From assembly GCA_017993715.1 (NCBI GenBank), contig JAGOME010000032.1:1-47948 (forward strand): a stretch of 47,948 bases of DNA, read 5' to 3'. Numbering within the stretch: the first letter of the stretch is position 1; every line of letters begins with the position of its first letter. Under the pieces are notes generated by a model. It was given only the letters and a program-made list of their open reading frames with translations, had not been told where the DNA came from and did not search any database. The position numbers and the translations under genes were made by a program. This DNA is from Phycicoccus sp. GTDB taxonomy: Bacteria > Actinomycetota > Actinomycetes > Actinomycetales > Dermatophilaceae. Below, piece after piece: positions 7,184-15,560 of this stretch.

Positions 7184-7879
7184 ATGGCCGTCCTCGTGCT
7201 GGTCCGCCACGGCCACTCCACCGCCAACGCCGATGGCGTCCTGGCCGGGTGGACCCCGGACGTGCACCTCACCTCGACCGGTCGTGAGCAGGCAGCCGAC
7301 GTCGCCGGGCAACTCGCCGGGATCCCCGTGCAGGCGCTCTATGTCAGCCCGGTCCTGCGGGCCGTCCAGACGGCCCAGATCATCGGGGAGGGCCTCAACG
7401 TGGCCGCTGTCGAGGACGTCGGACTGGGCGAATGCCGCTACGGCGCCTGGACCGGCCGCTCCCTGGCCGAGCTGCGCGATGAACCCCTCTGGCGCACCGT
7501 CCAGGACGACCCCGCCCACGCCAGCTTTCCACCGGGGGATTACCCCTCCGAGTCCCTGACAGAGATGACCGATCGCCTCATGGCGTCGGTGCGCCGTCTA
7601 GACAGCGTGGTCGAGCAGCGGGCCGGGGCGGACGCCGTCTGGGTGGCCGTCTCGCACGGTGACCCGATCAAGGCGGTGCTCGCAGTCGCCGGGGGAGCCG
7701 ACGTGAGCGCGTTGCAGCGCCACCATGTCGACCCCGGCGCCCTGTGCGTCGTGCGGTTCGCGGGGGAACGCGCCATCGTGTTGGCTGCCAACTGTCGCAC
7801 GCTCGACCTGCCGCGGCTCGTCGGCGCCACGGCCGCCCCGACACCTGGCGAGGCCGCCGTCGGTGGTGGCGCCGGCTGA
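7184..7879 (+). CDS. Histidine phosphatase family protein (MSMEG_4193 type)
   Basis: Product of 231 residues of the phosphoglycerate mutase-like histidine phosphatase superfamily. The catalytic RHG (R8-H9-G10) is N-terminal, the second active-site histidine is H158 in VSHGDP, and GLGECRYGAW carries the conserved acidic residue. It resembles the MSMEG_4193/SCO1666 subfamily, which normally neighbours DUF3090 and mshC genes. The physiological substrate is unknown. It is translated just after uppP (5-base gap). Here its usual DUF3090 partner has been displaced by 2.65 kb of metal-transport genes. Confidence 0.9.
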   Translation: MAVLVLVRHGHSTANADGVLAGWTPDVHLTSTGREQAADVAGQLAGIPVQALYVSPVLRAVQTAQIIGEGLNVAAVEDVGLGECRYGAWTGRSLAELRDEPLWRTVQDDPAHASFPPGDYPSESLTEMTDRLMASVRRLDSVVEQRAGADAVWVAVSHGDPIKAVLAVAGGADVSALQRHHVDPGALCVVRFAGERAIVLAANCRTLDLPRLVGATAAPTPGEAAVGGGAG

Positions 7880-7925
7880 TCGGCGCTCCAGGCGGACCGC
7901 TGACGGCCATCGCCAGCCCCGGCGG

Positions 7926-7931
7926 TAGTCT
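7926..7931 (+). promoter_or_regulatory. -10 element TAGTCT of the metal-transport operon
   Basis: TAGTCT matches TANNNT and lies 56 bases before the CbiM/NikM ATG. The inverted-repeat operator begins 3 bases downstream, so a bound repressor would cover the transcription start. Confidence 0.55.
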
Positions 7932-7934
7932 TAC

Positions 7935-7949
7935 TGCAACTTAGTTGCA
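7935..7949. promoter_or_regulatory. Nur-like (Fur-family) operator TGCAA-N5-TTGCA
   Basis: TGCAA (7935-7939), CTTAG, TTGCA (7945-7949) form a perfect inverted repeat. The pattern tGCaa-N5-ttGCa is the site I recall for Nur, the nickel-responsive Fur-family repressor of Streptomyces. Its position directly after the -10 box and before the transporter genes fits metal-dependent repression. A related Fur-family protein responding to cobalt or zinc remains possible. Confidence 0.6.
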
Positions 7950-7986
7950 ATAGCGGCTCGGTGGGTCCGGTCCAAGAGGTGGTGGC

Positions 7987-8679
7987 ATGCACGTCCCCGA
8001 TGGCTTTCTCAATGCTCCAACGTCGATCGCCACCGGCGTGGTCGCCGCGGGTTTTGTCGCCCTCGCGCTGCGCCGGGCGCGGCTCGAGCTGAACGAGCGC
8101 ACGGCACCCGTGGCGGGCCTGGTCGCCGTCTTCGTTTTCGCCGGGCAGATGCTCAACTTCCCCGTCGGTGCCGGCACCTCCGGCCATCTGATCGGCGGCG
8201 CTCTTGCGGCGATCCTCGTCGGACCCTGGACGGCCACCGTATGTCTGACGGTCGTGCTGACGGTCCAGGCGCTGCTCTTCGCCGACGGCGGCCTGAGTGC
8301 GCTCGGCACCAACATCCTGCTCATGGCCGTCGTGGCCGTGTGGACTGGGTGGGGGGCCTTCCGGCTCGCCCGTCGGGTCCTGCCGCAGCGGCTGACCTCG
8401 GTGCCGCCCGCCGCAGCGCTTGCCGGCTTCGTGTCCGTCCCGACGGCAGCGGCGGCATTCGTCGGCTTGTATGCCGTGGGTGGTGCGGTGCCTATCCCCG
8501 TGGACACGTTGGCGGTCACCATGCTCGGTTGGCACAGCATCATCGGCCTGGGCGAGGCGACGATCACGCTTCTGGTCGTCTCGAGCCTGGTGGCCAGTCG
8601 CCCCGACCTCGTGCTCGGTGCCCGCGACATCGTCGCCGCCAAGCCCTTGGATGTCCGCACGGCGGAGCTCCCGGCATGA
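7987..8679 (+). CDS. ECF-type nickel/cobalt transporter substrate-specific membrane component (CbiM/NikM)
   Basis: Product of 230 residues, an integral membrane protein that captures Ni2+ or Co2+ in energy-coupling-factor importers. The diagnostic N-terminus MHVPDGFLN provides the Met1-His2 metal site. Further conserved blocks are GQMLNFPVGAGTSGHLIGG, with its histidine, and GLGEATITL. About six hydrophobic helices are apparent. It is the first gene of a tightly packed four-gene operon (M, PDGLE protein, Q, O) with overlapping ends. The Nur-like operator upstream favours nickel. Cobalt is also plausible because a cobalamin-dependent metH lies in this window. Confidence 0.92.
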   Translation: MHVPDGFLNAPTSIATGVVAAGFVALALRRARLELNERTAPVAGLVAVFVFAGQMLNFPVGAGTSGHLIGGALAAILVGPWTATVCLTVVLTVQALLFADGGLSALGTNILLMAVVAVWTGWGAFRLARRVLPQRLTSVPPAAALAGFVSVPTAAAAFVGLYAVGGAVPIPVDTLAVTMLGWHSIIGLGEATITLLVVSSLVASRPDLVLGARDIVAAKPLDVRTAELPA

Positions 8680-9002
8680 CCGCGCACACGACGACGCGTC
8701 GACCATCCCTGCGTGGCGTCCTCCTTGTGGGCGGTCTGGTATGCCTGGCCCTGGCCGGGATCGTGTCCGCTTGGGCCTCCTCCAGCCCGGACGGACTGGA
8801 GTACGTGGCCGGACAGCTGGGCTTCGAGCAGGCGGCCACGACGCACGCCACGGAGAGCTCGCCCATTGCGGGGTATGCCGTGCGCGGCCTGGGTGACGGA
8901 CCCCTCGCGACTGGCCTGGCTGGCCTCATCGGGGTCGGGGTGGTCACGCTGATCATGGCGCTCCTGCTGCGGTGGCTTGCGCGCCACCCTGCCGCGGACT
9001 GA
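8676..9002 (+). CDS. PDGLE domain protein (NikN/CbiN-like accessory subunit)
   Basis: Product of 108 residues with two membrane helices (about 14-34 and 80-100) and the signature SPDGLEYVAGQLGFE just after the first helix. The PDGLE domain is the small accessory component of nickel/cobalt ECF transporters, equivalent to CbiN or NikN, and is needed for metal loading of the M component. The ATG at 8676 overlaps the CbiM stop in ATGA, indicating translational coupling. The next gene starts 4 bases after its stop. Confidence 0.88.
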   Translation: MTAHTTTRRPSLRGVLLVGGLVCLALAGIVSAWASSSPDGLEYVAGQLGFEQAATTHATESSPIAGYAVRGLGDGPLATGLAGLIGVGVVTLIMALLLRWLARHPAAD

Positions 9003-9005
9003 CCC

Positions 9006-9767
9006 GTGGGGGCCGGAGCTGGAGCGCACCTGCACGTCGAAGGCGATTCGGCGCTGCATCGGCTTCCGGCAACCACCAAACTTGTCGGCCTGTTGGCCTT
9101 TGTCCTCCTCGTCGTCGCGGTGCCCGGACCCGCCTACGTGCCGTTGGCCGGCCTCCTGGGCGTGGCCCTCGCGATCCTGATCAGCACAGGCGTCCCGGCG
9201 CGTCACCTGGCGCCCCGGCTGCTCGTCGAGGTGCCATTCCTGGTCTTTGCGTTGGTGCTCCCGTTCGTCGCGCTCGGCCCACGGGTGGCCGTCGGGCCAT
9301 TCGAACTCTCCCGGACCGGACTCGAGGGAGCGTGGACCCTGATTGCCAAGGGCACCATCGGCGTCATGTGCGGCGTCGCGTTCGCCGTGACCACGACCGC
9401 GCGAGATCTGGTCGAAGCGCTCCAACGGCTGCGAGTCCCGGCGCTGATGATCGCGGTCTTCACCTTCATGATTCGCTACACCAGCGTCGTCGCCGACGAC
9501 ATGCGGCGGATGCGGATCGCGCGAGAGTCCCGCGGCTTTCGCGCCGGCACCTGGCGCTCCTGGCCGGTGCTGGCCACGAGCCTGGGGGCGCTGTTTGTCC
9601 GCAGCTACGAGCGCGGCGAACGCGTGCACCTGGCCATGCTCAGCCGAGGCCACAACGGGTCGTTCCGACTCACCGACCGCTCCCGCCCGAGCGCCGGCCA
9701 ATGGGGGCTCGCCCTGGCCCCCGCGGTCGTGGCCGCCGCCGTCATGATCCAGGTCCGCGCAGCATGA
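9006..9767 (+). CDS. ECF transporter transmembrane component (CbiQ/NikQ)
   Basis: Product of 253 residues, the T component that couples the ATPase to the substrate-binding membrane subunit. Hydrophobic helices fill the first two thirds. The coupling-helix motif with an Ala-Arg-Gly-type signature is represented by RIARESRGFR near residue 170 and HLAMLSRGHNG near residue 212. The GTG start at 9006 lies 4 bases after the previous stop. The 3' end overlaps the ATPase gene by ATGA. Confidence 0.88.
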   Translation: MGAGAGAHLHVEGDSALHRLPATTKLVGLLAFVLLVVAVPGPAYVPLAGLLGVALAILISTGVPARHLAPRLLVEVPFLVFALVLPFVALGPRVAVGPFELSRTGLEGAWTLIAKGTIGVMCGVAFAVTTTARDLVEALQRLRVPALMIAVFTFMIRYTSVVADDMRRMRIARESRGFRAGTWRSWPVLATSLGALFVRSYERGERVHLAMLSRGHNGSFRLTDRSRPSAGQWGLALAPAVVAAAVMIQVRAA

Positions 9768-10528
9768 CGACACCGATCATCGAGGTGCGCGGTGTCGCCC
9801 ACGCCTATCCCGGTGGGCACCAGTCCCTCTACGGCGTGGACCTCCATGTCCATGCGGGGGAGCGCGTCGCCCTCCTCGGTCCCAACGGTGCCGGCAAGAC
9901 CACCTTGGTCCTGCACCTCAACGGCATTCTCACGCCGGGCCGGGGAGTGGTCAGCGTCGCGGGACTGCCGGTGACCCCAGACAACCTCATCGAGGTCCGT
10001 CGACGCGTCGGCATCGTCTTCCAAGATCCTGACGACCAACTCTTCATGCCGACCGTGCGCGACGACGTCGCGTTCGGGCCCCGCAACCTGGGCCTGACCG
10101 GCGACGAGCTCGATGCTCGCGTGCACGACGCACTGTCGGCCGTGGACGTCCTCGACCTCGCAGATCGGGCGCCCCACCACCTGTCCTTCGGCCAGCGCCG
10201 GAGGGTCGCGGTGGCCACCGTGCTCGCCATGCGCCCCGACATCCTCGTCCTGGACGAGCCCTCCTCGAATCTCGACCCGTCCTCCCGACGTGAGCTCGCC
10301 GAGATCCTCCTGGACCTGCCGCTCACCATGCTCATGGTCACTCACGACCTGCCGTACGCCGCTCAACTGTGTGAGCGATCGGTCGTCCTCTCGGGGGGTG
10401 TCGTCGTCGCGGACGGCTCGACCCTGGACCTCCTCGAGGATCAGGACCTGATGACGCGACACCGGTTGGAGCTGCCGTGGGGTGTCACGGCCGGAGGCCT
10501 GCGCGCCGCACGCCTGAGCCAGGGTTAG
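9764..10528 (+). CDS. ECF transporter ATP-binding protein (CbiO/NikO)
   Basis: Product of 254 residues, the ABC ATPase of the nickel/cobalt importer. Walker A is GPNGAGKT (39-46), the Q-loop region is VFQDPDDQLF, the signature is LSFGQ (140-144), Walker B is ILVLDEP with D164-E165, and the switch histidine is in MVTHDLPYA. The DDQLF after the Q-loop is typical of CbiO-type ECF ATPases. It overlaps CbiQ by 4 bases. The TAG stop at 10526-10528 is also the first half of the -10 box of the DUF3090 gene. Confidence 0.93.
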   Translation: MTTPIIEVRGVAHAYPGGHQSLYGVDLHVHAGERVALLGPNGAGKTTLVLHLNGILTPGRGVVSVAGLPVTPDNLIEVRRRVGIVFQDPDDQLFMPTVRDDVAFGPRNLGLTGDELDARVHDALSAVDVLDLADRAPHHLSFGQRRRVAVATVLAMRPDILVLDEPSSNLDPSSRRELAEILLDLPLTMLMVTHDLPYAAQLCERSVVLSGGVVVADGSTLDLLEDQDLMTRHRLELPWGVTAGGLRAARLSQG

Positions 10529-10531
10529 AGT
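10526..10531 (+). promoter_or_regulatory. -10 element TAGAGT of the DUF3090 gene, made from the CbiO stop codon
   Basis: TAGAGT ends 7 bases before the ATG at 10539. Its TAG is the stop codon of the CbiO gene. Confidence 0.65.
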
Positions 10532-10538
10532 CGAGCGC

Positions 10539-11042
10539 ATGGGTGTCACCGAGTTCGACCTGCCTGAGCGGTTCGTCGCCGGCAGTGTCGGCCCCCCTGG
10601 CCAACGCACCTTCTTCCTCCAAGCCCGCACCGGCGCACGCCTGGTGTCGGTCTCGATGGAGAAGGAGCAGCTCGCCGTGTTAGCCGACCGGGTCAAGGAC
10701 CTGCTCACCCAGGTCGGTATGCCGGACCAAGCCCCCACCGAGCTGATCGACAATGGCACGCTCGAGGCCCCCATCGAGGACGAATTCCGGGTCACCACCC
10801 TGGCACTGTCCTGGGATGCCGCCCGACAGCTCGTCGTGATCGAGGCGCACGACCAGGACCCCACTGAAGAGGGGAGCGACCCGAGCACCGTCAAGGTCAC
10901 CCTCAGCCCTCCGGCCGCGGCCGAGTTCGCGAGGCGATCACGGTCCCTGATCGCAGCCGGTCGCCCTCCCTGCCCCCTGTGTGGTCAGCCGCTTGACCCC
11001 ACCGGCCACATCTGTCCCCGTGCCAACGGCTACCGACGCTGA
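10539..11042 (+). CDS. DUF3090 family protein
   Basis: Product of 167 residues of DUF3090, an actinobacterial family of unknown function that nearly always sits beside the SCO1664-type gene and mshC. The C-terminus carries a likely zinc-binding cluster: C145, C148, H157 and C159 (CPLCG, then HIC). The central part is soluble mixed alpha/beta (EFRVTTLALSWDAARQLVVIEA). The start is fixed by the leaderless -10 box 7 bases upstream. The next gene begins inside its 3' end. Confidence 0.9.
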   Translation: MGVTEFDLPERFVAGSVGPPGQRTFFLQARTGARLVSVSMEKEQLAVLADRVKDLLTQVGMPDQAPTELIDNGTLEAPIEDEFRVTTLALSWDAARQLVVIEAHDQDPTEEGSDPSTVKVTLSPPAAAEFARRSRSLIAAGRPPCPLCGQPLDPTGHICPRANGYRR

Positions 11043-11814
11043 GCTCGAGGCCATCCTGCTGCACGCGGACTTGCACCCGCTCGGCCGGATCGTCGAATCA
11101 TCCAACCGGGCCGTTCTGGTCGACCTCGGCGACGGGCTGCACGGCATTCATAAGCCCATTTCCTTCGAGCGCCCCCTGTGGGACTACCCGACCGGCAACC
11201 TGGCCAGCCGTGAGCGTGCCGCCTACCTGATCTCTTCGGCCATGGGTCTGCGGATCGTGCCCCCCACCGTGCTGCGCGACGGGCCCTGGGGTCGGGGATC
11301 GATCCAACTCTGGATCGGTGAGCCCACACTGCCGCTCCCCGAAGTGGTGACGGTGTGTCGCGATGACGAGGTGCCCGACGGCTGGCTCGCGGTGCTGCGT
11401 GGCGAAGATGAAGCCGGGGCTGCGGTCACCCTCGCGCATGCCGCGACCAGCGAGGTGCGCTCCGCGGCCGTCCTCGACGCGGTCCTCAACAACAGCGACC
11501 GCAAGGGCGGTCATCTCGCGGTCGGACCCGACGGACTGCGCGGCTTTGACCACGGCGTCAGCCTCGGCGTCGAGGGCAAGCTGCGCACCGTGCTGTGGGG
11601 CTGGGCAGGGCAGCCGCTTGACCCCAGCGATGTGGACGCCATCGCCCGGCTGCGCAAGGCGCTGGCCGCCGCACCGCTCCGGTCCGCGCTCGGTGACCTG
11701 ATCACGGCGAGCGAGATTGAGGCGCTCGAGCGACGGGTCGCCGCCTTGAGCACGCAGCGTCGCCATCCCTTGCCATCACAGGAGTGGCCGGCCATCCCCT
11801 GGCCGGCAATGTGA
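11020..11814 (+). CDS. SCO1664 family protein (PI3/4-kinase-like fold)
   Basis: Product of about 264 residues resembling SCO1664-family proteins, related to HipA/phosphatidylinositol-kinase-like folds. Kinase-like blocks are AVLVDLGDGLHGIHKP (nucleotide-loop lysine), ERPLWDYPTGNLASRERAAYLIS, the catalytic-loop-like LDAVLNNSDRKGGH and GFDHGVSLG (metal-binding aspartate). Substrate and function are unknown. Two GTG starts are possible: 10981, which overlaps DUF3090 by 62 bases, and 11020, which overlaps by 23. I prefer 11020 because it lies nearer the conserved domain and needs less overlap. No ribosome site is clear for either. Confidence 0.82.
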   Translation: MPTATDAELEAILLHADLHPLGRIVESSNRAVLVDLGDGLHGIHKPISFERPLWDYPTGNLASRERAAYLISSAMGLRIVPPTVLRDGPWGRGSIQLWIGEPTLPLPEVVTVCRDDEVPDGWLAVLRGEDEAGAAVTLAHAATSEVRSAAVLDAVLNNSDRKGGHLAVGPDGLRGFDHGVSLGVEGKLRTVLWGWAGQPLDPSDVDAIARLRKALAAAPLRSALGDLITASEIEALERRVAALSTQRRHPLPSQEWPAIPWPAM

Positions 11815-11825
11815 GACCGGGCGTC

Positions 11826-11831
11826 TAGGCT
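11826..11831 (+). promoter_or_regulatory. -10 element TAGGCT of mshC
   Basis: TAGGCT ends 8 bases before the GTG at 11840. This suggests a leaderless mshC transcript in addition to any read-through from the upstream genes. Confidence 0.6.
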
Positions 11832-11839
11832 TCCGTCCC

Positions 11840-13072
11840 GTGATCTCTTGGCCGATGCCCAGCCTGCCCGCCGTGACCGGGCAGGGGCAGCCGCTTCAGC
11901 TCCATGACACCAGCACCGGTCGGCCACGGCTCGTCGCCCAAGGCCCGTCAGCCCGCATGTACGTCTGCGGCATTACGCCGTATGACGCGACGCACCTGGG
12001 GCACGCCGCGACGTATGTGACCTTCGATCTGGTCGGCCGGGCGTTGCGCGATAGCGGCGTCGACGTTCGCTACGCCCAGAACGTCACCGATGTCGACGAC
12101 CCCCTGTTCGAGCGTGCGGAGCGCGACGGCATCAACTGGGTCGACCTGGCCGACCGCGAGGTCGCTCTCTTCCGCGAAGACATGACCGCACTGGCCGTGA
12201 TCCCGCCGGATGCCTGGGTTGGGGTTCGTGAAGCCATGGAGGTGATCGCCATCAAGGTCGCCGAGCTCGTCGCCGCCGGGGTTACCTATGCCGTGCCCGT
12301 GCCGGACGGCCCTGGGGAGGACCTGTACCTCGATCTGGCGACCGTGCCGAGTTTCGGCAGCGTGTCGCATTGGTCACGCGAGGAGATGCTGTCCGTGTTT
12401 GCTGACCGCGGCGGCGACCCCGACCGCGAGGGCAAGCGGTCCCCGCTGGACCCCCTGCTGTGGCGCGCCGAGCGGCCCGGGGAGCCCGCGTGGGCCTTCG
12501 CCGGGCTGGCGCCGGGGCGTCCGGGGTGGCATGTCGAGTGCACGGCTATCGCGGCCGATGACCTCGGGCTGCCCTTCGACGTGCAAGGGGGTGGGACGGA
12601 TCTGATCTTCCCGCACCACGAGATGAGCAGCGCCCAGGCCGACGGCGATTTCGCCCGGCTTTACGTCCACCAAGGCATGGTCGCGTACGAGGGCGAAAAG
12701 ATGAGCAAGAGCCGGGGCAACCTGGTGTTCGTCTCTCGGCTGCGGGCGCAGGGTGTGGACCCGATGGCGATCCGCCTCGTGCTGCTCGCACATCACTACC
12801 GCGAGGACTGGGAGTACACGCCGGACGCGTTGGCCTTTGCGCAGCAGCGCCTGGCGACGTGGCGCGCGGCCCTGTCGGTGAACGAAGCGCCGGCGGCCGA
12901 GGCGACCGTGGAGGCCATGCGCGAGGCGCTGGCCGACGACCTGCGCGCTCCCGCAGCGCTCGCTGCAGTCGATGACTGGGCGCAGGCCAGCCTGGCCGGT
13001 GGCGGGGGTGACCCCGGCGCACCGGGCGTGCTGGCCCGCGCCTTGGACGCTCTGCTCGGGGTACGTCTCTAG
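11840..13072 (+). CDS. mshC: L-cysteine:1D-myo-inositol 2-amino-2-deoxy-alpha-D-glucopyranoside ligase
   Basis: Product of 410 residues, the ATP-dependent ligase that joins cysteine to GlcN-inositol in mycothiol biosynthesis, evolved from cysteinyl-tRNA synthetase. Visible motifs are the zinc-ligand C43 in MYVCGITPYDATHLGHAATY, the HIGH-like HLGH (52-55), PGRPGWHVEC with further zinc ligands, GGGTDLIFPHHE, and KMSKS (287-291). It is shorter than CysS and lacks a tRNA anticodon-binding domain, as expected for MshC. GTG start with a -10 box 8 bases upstream. Its TAG stop overlaps the stop codon of the convergent permease in CTAG. Confidence 0.96.
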   Translation: MISWPMPSLPAVTGQGQPLQLHDTSTGRPRLVAQGPSARMYVCGITPYDATHLGHAATYVTFDLVGRALRDSGVDVRYAQNVTDVDDPLFERAERDGINWVDLADREVALFREDMTALAVIPPDAWVGVREAMEVIAIKVAELVAAGVTYAVPVPDGPGEDLYLDLATVPSFGSVSHWSREEMLSVFADRGGDPDREGKRSPLDPLLWRAERPGEPAWAFAGLAPGRPGWHVECTAIAADDLGLPFDVQGGGTDLIFPHHEMSSAQADGDFARLYVHQGMVAYEGEKMSKSRGNLVFVSRLRAQGVDPMAIRLVLLAHHYREDWEYTPDALAFAQQRLATWRAALSVNEAPAAEATVEAMREALADDLRAPAALAAVDDWAQASLAGGGGDPGAPGVLARALDALLGVRL

Positions 13073-14466
13073 GACGCGCTCTCGACCGGCTCCTCGTCGC
13101 CGAGGTTGATGGTCATCGGGCGCCGGAACATGCGAGTGATGACCAGCAAGACGACAAACCCGATGAGGAACCAGATGATGCCGTAGTTGCGCGAGTCCGC
13201 CGACAGGTTCCACCAGAGCACCAGAGTCATGGCCACGCCAATGATCGGGAGCACGATGTTGGTGAAGATCTGCTTGGGGGTGTGGGTCTCGCGGCGCTTG
13301 ACGGCGAAGTAGGCGATGACCGTCAGGTTGACGAAGCTAAAGGCGATCAAGGCGCCGAAGTTGATCAGGGCGGCGATGAAGTCCAGGTTGAACGGGATGG
13401 CGCCGAGCGACACGACGCCGACAAAGATCACGGCATTCGCCGGGGTCCGGAACGTCGGGTGGATCTTGCCCAGCGATCGAGAGACCGGCCCGGATCCGCT
13501 GCGCGCCATCACGTAGAGCAGGCGGGACACCGACGCGTGGGAGGCCAGGCTCGAGGCCACGGTCGCGGCGAATGCCGCCGAGGTGAGCAGAATCTTGAAT
13601 GCCGTCCCGCCGACGAGGAACGCGATCTCCGGGAGGGCACTGTTCTCCAGCGAGTCCTGGCTGAACGACTCGACGGTCGGGAAGAGCGACTGCGTGAACC
13701 AGGCGGCGACGAAGAAGATCGCACCACCGATGAGCAGGGCCAGCACGATCGCCTTGGGGACCGTGGACGGGTCCTTGGCCTCCTCGGTGTACATGGTGAT
13801 GGCGTCAAACCCGATGAACGAGAAGCACACCAACGTCGCGCCGGTGATGACGTGCGACAGTTCGACATTGGCATGCCAAGCCGGGGTGCTCGAGAAGATC
13901 GTGCCGTTACCGTCGCCGGCGCTCAGTGCCCGCCACGCCAGCACAAGGAAGACCGCGATGAGGACAACCTCGAAGACCACGAGCAGTCCGTTGACACGCG
14001 AGGTGTTGGACATGCTGAACAGGCACATCGCCGTGATGGCCGCGACGTAGACGACCACCCAGATCCACGGAGAGACATTGGGGAAGAACGACTCCAGATA
14101 GCTGCGGATGATCAGGGCGTTGACCAGGGGCAGCAGGATGTAGTCCAGCAGCGACGACCACCCGATGAGGAAGCCCAGATTCGGGCTCATTGTGCGGCTC
14201 GTGTAGGTGTACGCAGATCCCGCTGACGGGAAGACGCGCGTCATACGGCCATAACTGATGGCCGTGAACGTCATGGCGACCAAGGCCAGCACGTAGGCCG
14301 TCGGGACGACGCCGTTGGTCTCCGACGACACGATCCCGAAGGTGTCGAAGATGACCGTGGGTGTCATGTAGCCCAGGCCTAGCGCGACGATGGCCCACAG
14401 GCCCAGCGTGCGCGATAGATGAGTGGCACGCGGCGCTGATGCCTCGTGTGTTTCGCTCTGCGTCAT
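13069..14466 (-). CDS. APC family amino acid permease
   Basis: Product of 465 residues with about 12 hydrophobic segments, resembling the amino acid-polyamine-organocation superfamily. Typical phrases are LGLWAIVALGLGYMTPTVIFDTFG in helix 1, the YGRMTRVFPSAGSAYTYTSRT block after helix 2, and FSFIGFDAITMYTEEAKDPSTVPKAI in the middle. The substrate is unknown. The ATG at 14466 is preferred over 14484 because AAAGGTG lies 6 bases before it. The divergent neighbour is a universal stress protein, a pairing often seen with actinobacterial APC transporters. Confidence 0.88.
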   Translation of the reverse strand: MTQSETHEASAPRATHLSRTLGLWAIVALGLGYMTPTVIFDTFGIVSSETNGVVPTAYVLALVAMTFTAISYGRMTRVFPSAGSAYTYTSRTMSPNLGFLIGWSSLLDYILLPLVNALIIRSYLESFFPNVSPWIWVVVYVAAITAMCLFSMSNTSRVNGLLVVFEVVLIAVFLVLAWRALSAGDGNGTIFSSTPAWHANVELSHVITGATLVCFSFIGFDAITMYTEEAKDPSTVPKAIVLALLIGGAIFFVAAWFTQSLFPTVESFSQDSLENSALPEIAFLVGGTAFKILLTSAAFAATVASSLASHASVSRLLYVMARSGSGPVSRSLGKIHPTFRTPANAVIFVGVVSLGAIPFNLDFIAALINFGALIAFSFVNLTVIAYFAVKRRETHTPKQIFTNIVLPIIGVAMTLVLWWNLSADSRNYGIIWFLIGFVVLLVITRMFRRPMTINLGDEEPVESAS

Positions 14467-14604
14467 CGTTGACACCTTTCCCAATCCTGAGTGGAAGGTA
14501 CTCGATATCGGTCGCCTCGCGAAGCGTTACCACTGTGAAGGCCACAGGACTGTGGCGCGCCACATGGAAATGGCCAAGAGGGCGCGCGCCGGGCGCAGGG
14601 ACGC

Positions 14605-14610
14605 TACATT
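14605..14610 (+). promoter_or_regulatory. -10 element TACATT upstream of the universal stress protein gene
   Basis: TACATT fits TANNNT and lies 41 bases before the ATG, giving a short leader that contains GAGAGTGAG as ribosome site. Confidence 0.45.
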
Positions 14611-14651
14611 GTCGCCAGCCAACAGACCCGAGCGGGCGAGAGTGAGTCGAC

Positions 14652-15533
14652 ATGCGTTTCGTGGTCGGATACCTACGGGATCGACGCGGTGAAGAAGCCG
14701 TCCGGCTCGCCACGACGATGGCGGGCGCGCGCGAGGCACACCTCGACATCGTCGTCGTGCTGCCGTCGGACGAGCCCACCTACGACATGTACTCGCCGGA
14801 CCGGGCCTACCAGGCGGCCCTGGAGGAGCAGGCCCAGGGCTGGCTCGACCACGCGCTCGCCCTCGTGCCGCCGGGGATATCGGCGACCGGGCGCATCCGC
14901 CACGACGACTCGATCACCGAGGGACTCATGGCCTGTGCCACCGACCCCGACCTTGGGACGCAGGCCGAGGCGATCATCGTCGGCGCCTCGAGCAGCGGAT
15001 TGCTCGGGCAGTTGCGCATCGGGAGCGTCGCTGGGGCCCTGCTGCACGCCTCGTCGGTGCCGGTCGCGCTGGCGCCCTCGGGCTACGAGGCGTCGCCGTC
15101 GATCACCCGGATCACGGCCGCCCTTGGCCAAGGACCCGGGGCGCAGGCGCTCCTCAAGACGGCGATCGAGGCGGCTGCAGTACGGGGGATCGCACTGCGA
15201 TTGATGTCGCTCGTCGCCCTGGACGACTCCGCCGATGGCGACTCCAAGGCTGCGCACCTGCAGCGCGCCGAGGCCCATCGAGACGCTCTCGTCGAGCAGG
15301 CACAGGCGGCGTTGCCCGCGGGTGCGAATGTCACCGGGGTGATCGGCACCGGTCGCAGTCTGGAGGACTGCGTGACCTCCCTCGACTTCGAGCCCAGCGA
15401 GTTGGTGCTCCTGGGCTCAGGGCGCCTCGCGCCGCCGCATCGGGTCTTTCTCAGCGCCTCCGCGCACCGGATCTCCCGGGCGCTACCGGCGCCCATGGTC
15501 GTCGTGCCGCGCGACGACGACCCCACCGGCTGA
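14652..15533 (+). CDS. Universal stress protein, tandem UspA domains
   Basis: Product of 293 residues with two UspA-like domains, roughly 1-140 and 150-290. The first contains the nucleotide-binding pattern GASSSGLLGQLRIGSVAGAL followed by SSVPVALAP. The second has a weaker version, LLGSGRLAPPHRVFLSASAHRISRALPAPMVVVP. Such proteins bind ATP or related ligands and respond to stress; the specific role is unknown. Divergent pairing with an APC permease suggests it may modulate or be regulated with the transporter. The start is supported by GAGAGTGAG upstream. Confidence 0.85.
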   Translation: MRFVVGYLRDRRGEEAVRLATTMAGAREAHLDIVVVLPSDEPTYDMYSPDRAYQAALEEQAQGWLDHALALVPPGISATGRIRHDDSITEGLMACATDPDLGTQAEAIIVGASSSGLLGQLRIGSVAGALLHASSVPVALAPSGYEASPSITRITAALGQGPGAQALLKTAIEAAAVRGIALRLMSLVALDDSADGDSKAAHLQRAEAHRDALVEQAQAALPAGANVTGVIGTGRSLEDCVTSLDFEPSELVLLGSGRLAPPHRVFLSASAHRISRALPAPMVVVPRDDDPTG

Positions 15534-15560
15534 CCCGGTCGTCAGCAGGGCGTTGAGGGG

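Noticed and set aside
7880-7986. Cobalamin riboswitch upstream of the metal-transport operon
   Set aside because: The interval of about 107 bases is too short for the fold, lacks a B12-box-like sequence, and contains a clear inverted-repeat operator instead.
7941-9773. Minus-strand open frame of 610 codons opposite the metal-transport operon
   Set aside because: Antisense to four genes with clear motifs and overlapping starts; rich in Arg, His, Gln and Gly as expected for a shadow frame.
14608-14613. TTGTCG upstream of the universal stress gene as a PafBC-dependent promoter
   Set aside because: No TANNNT follows at the required 8-base spacing.
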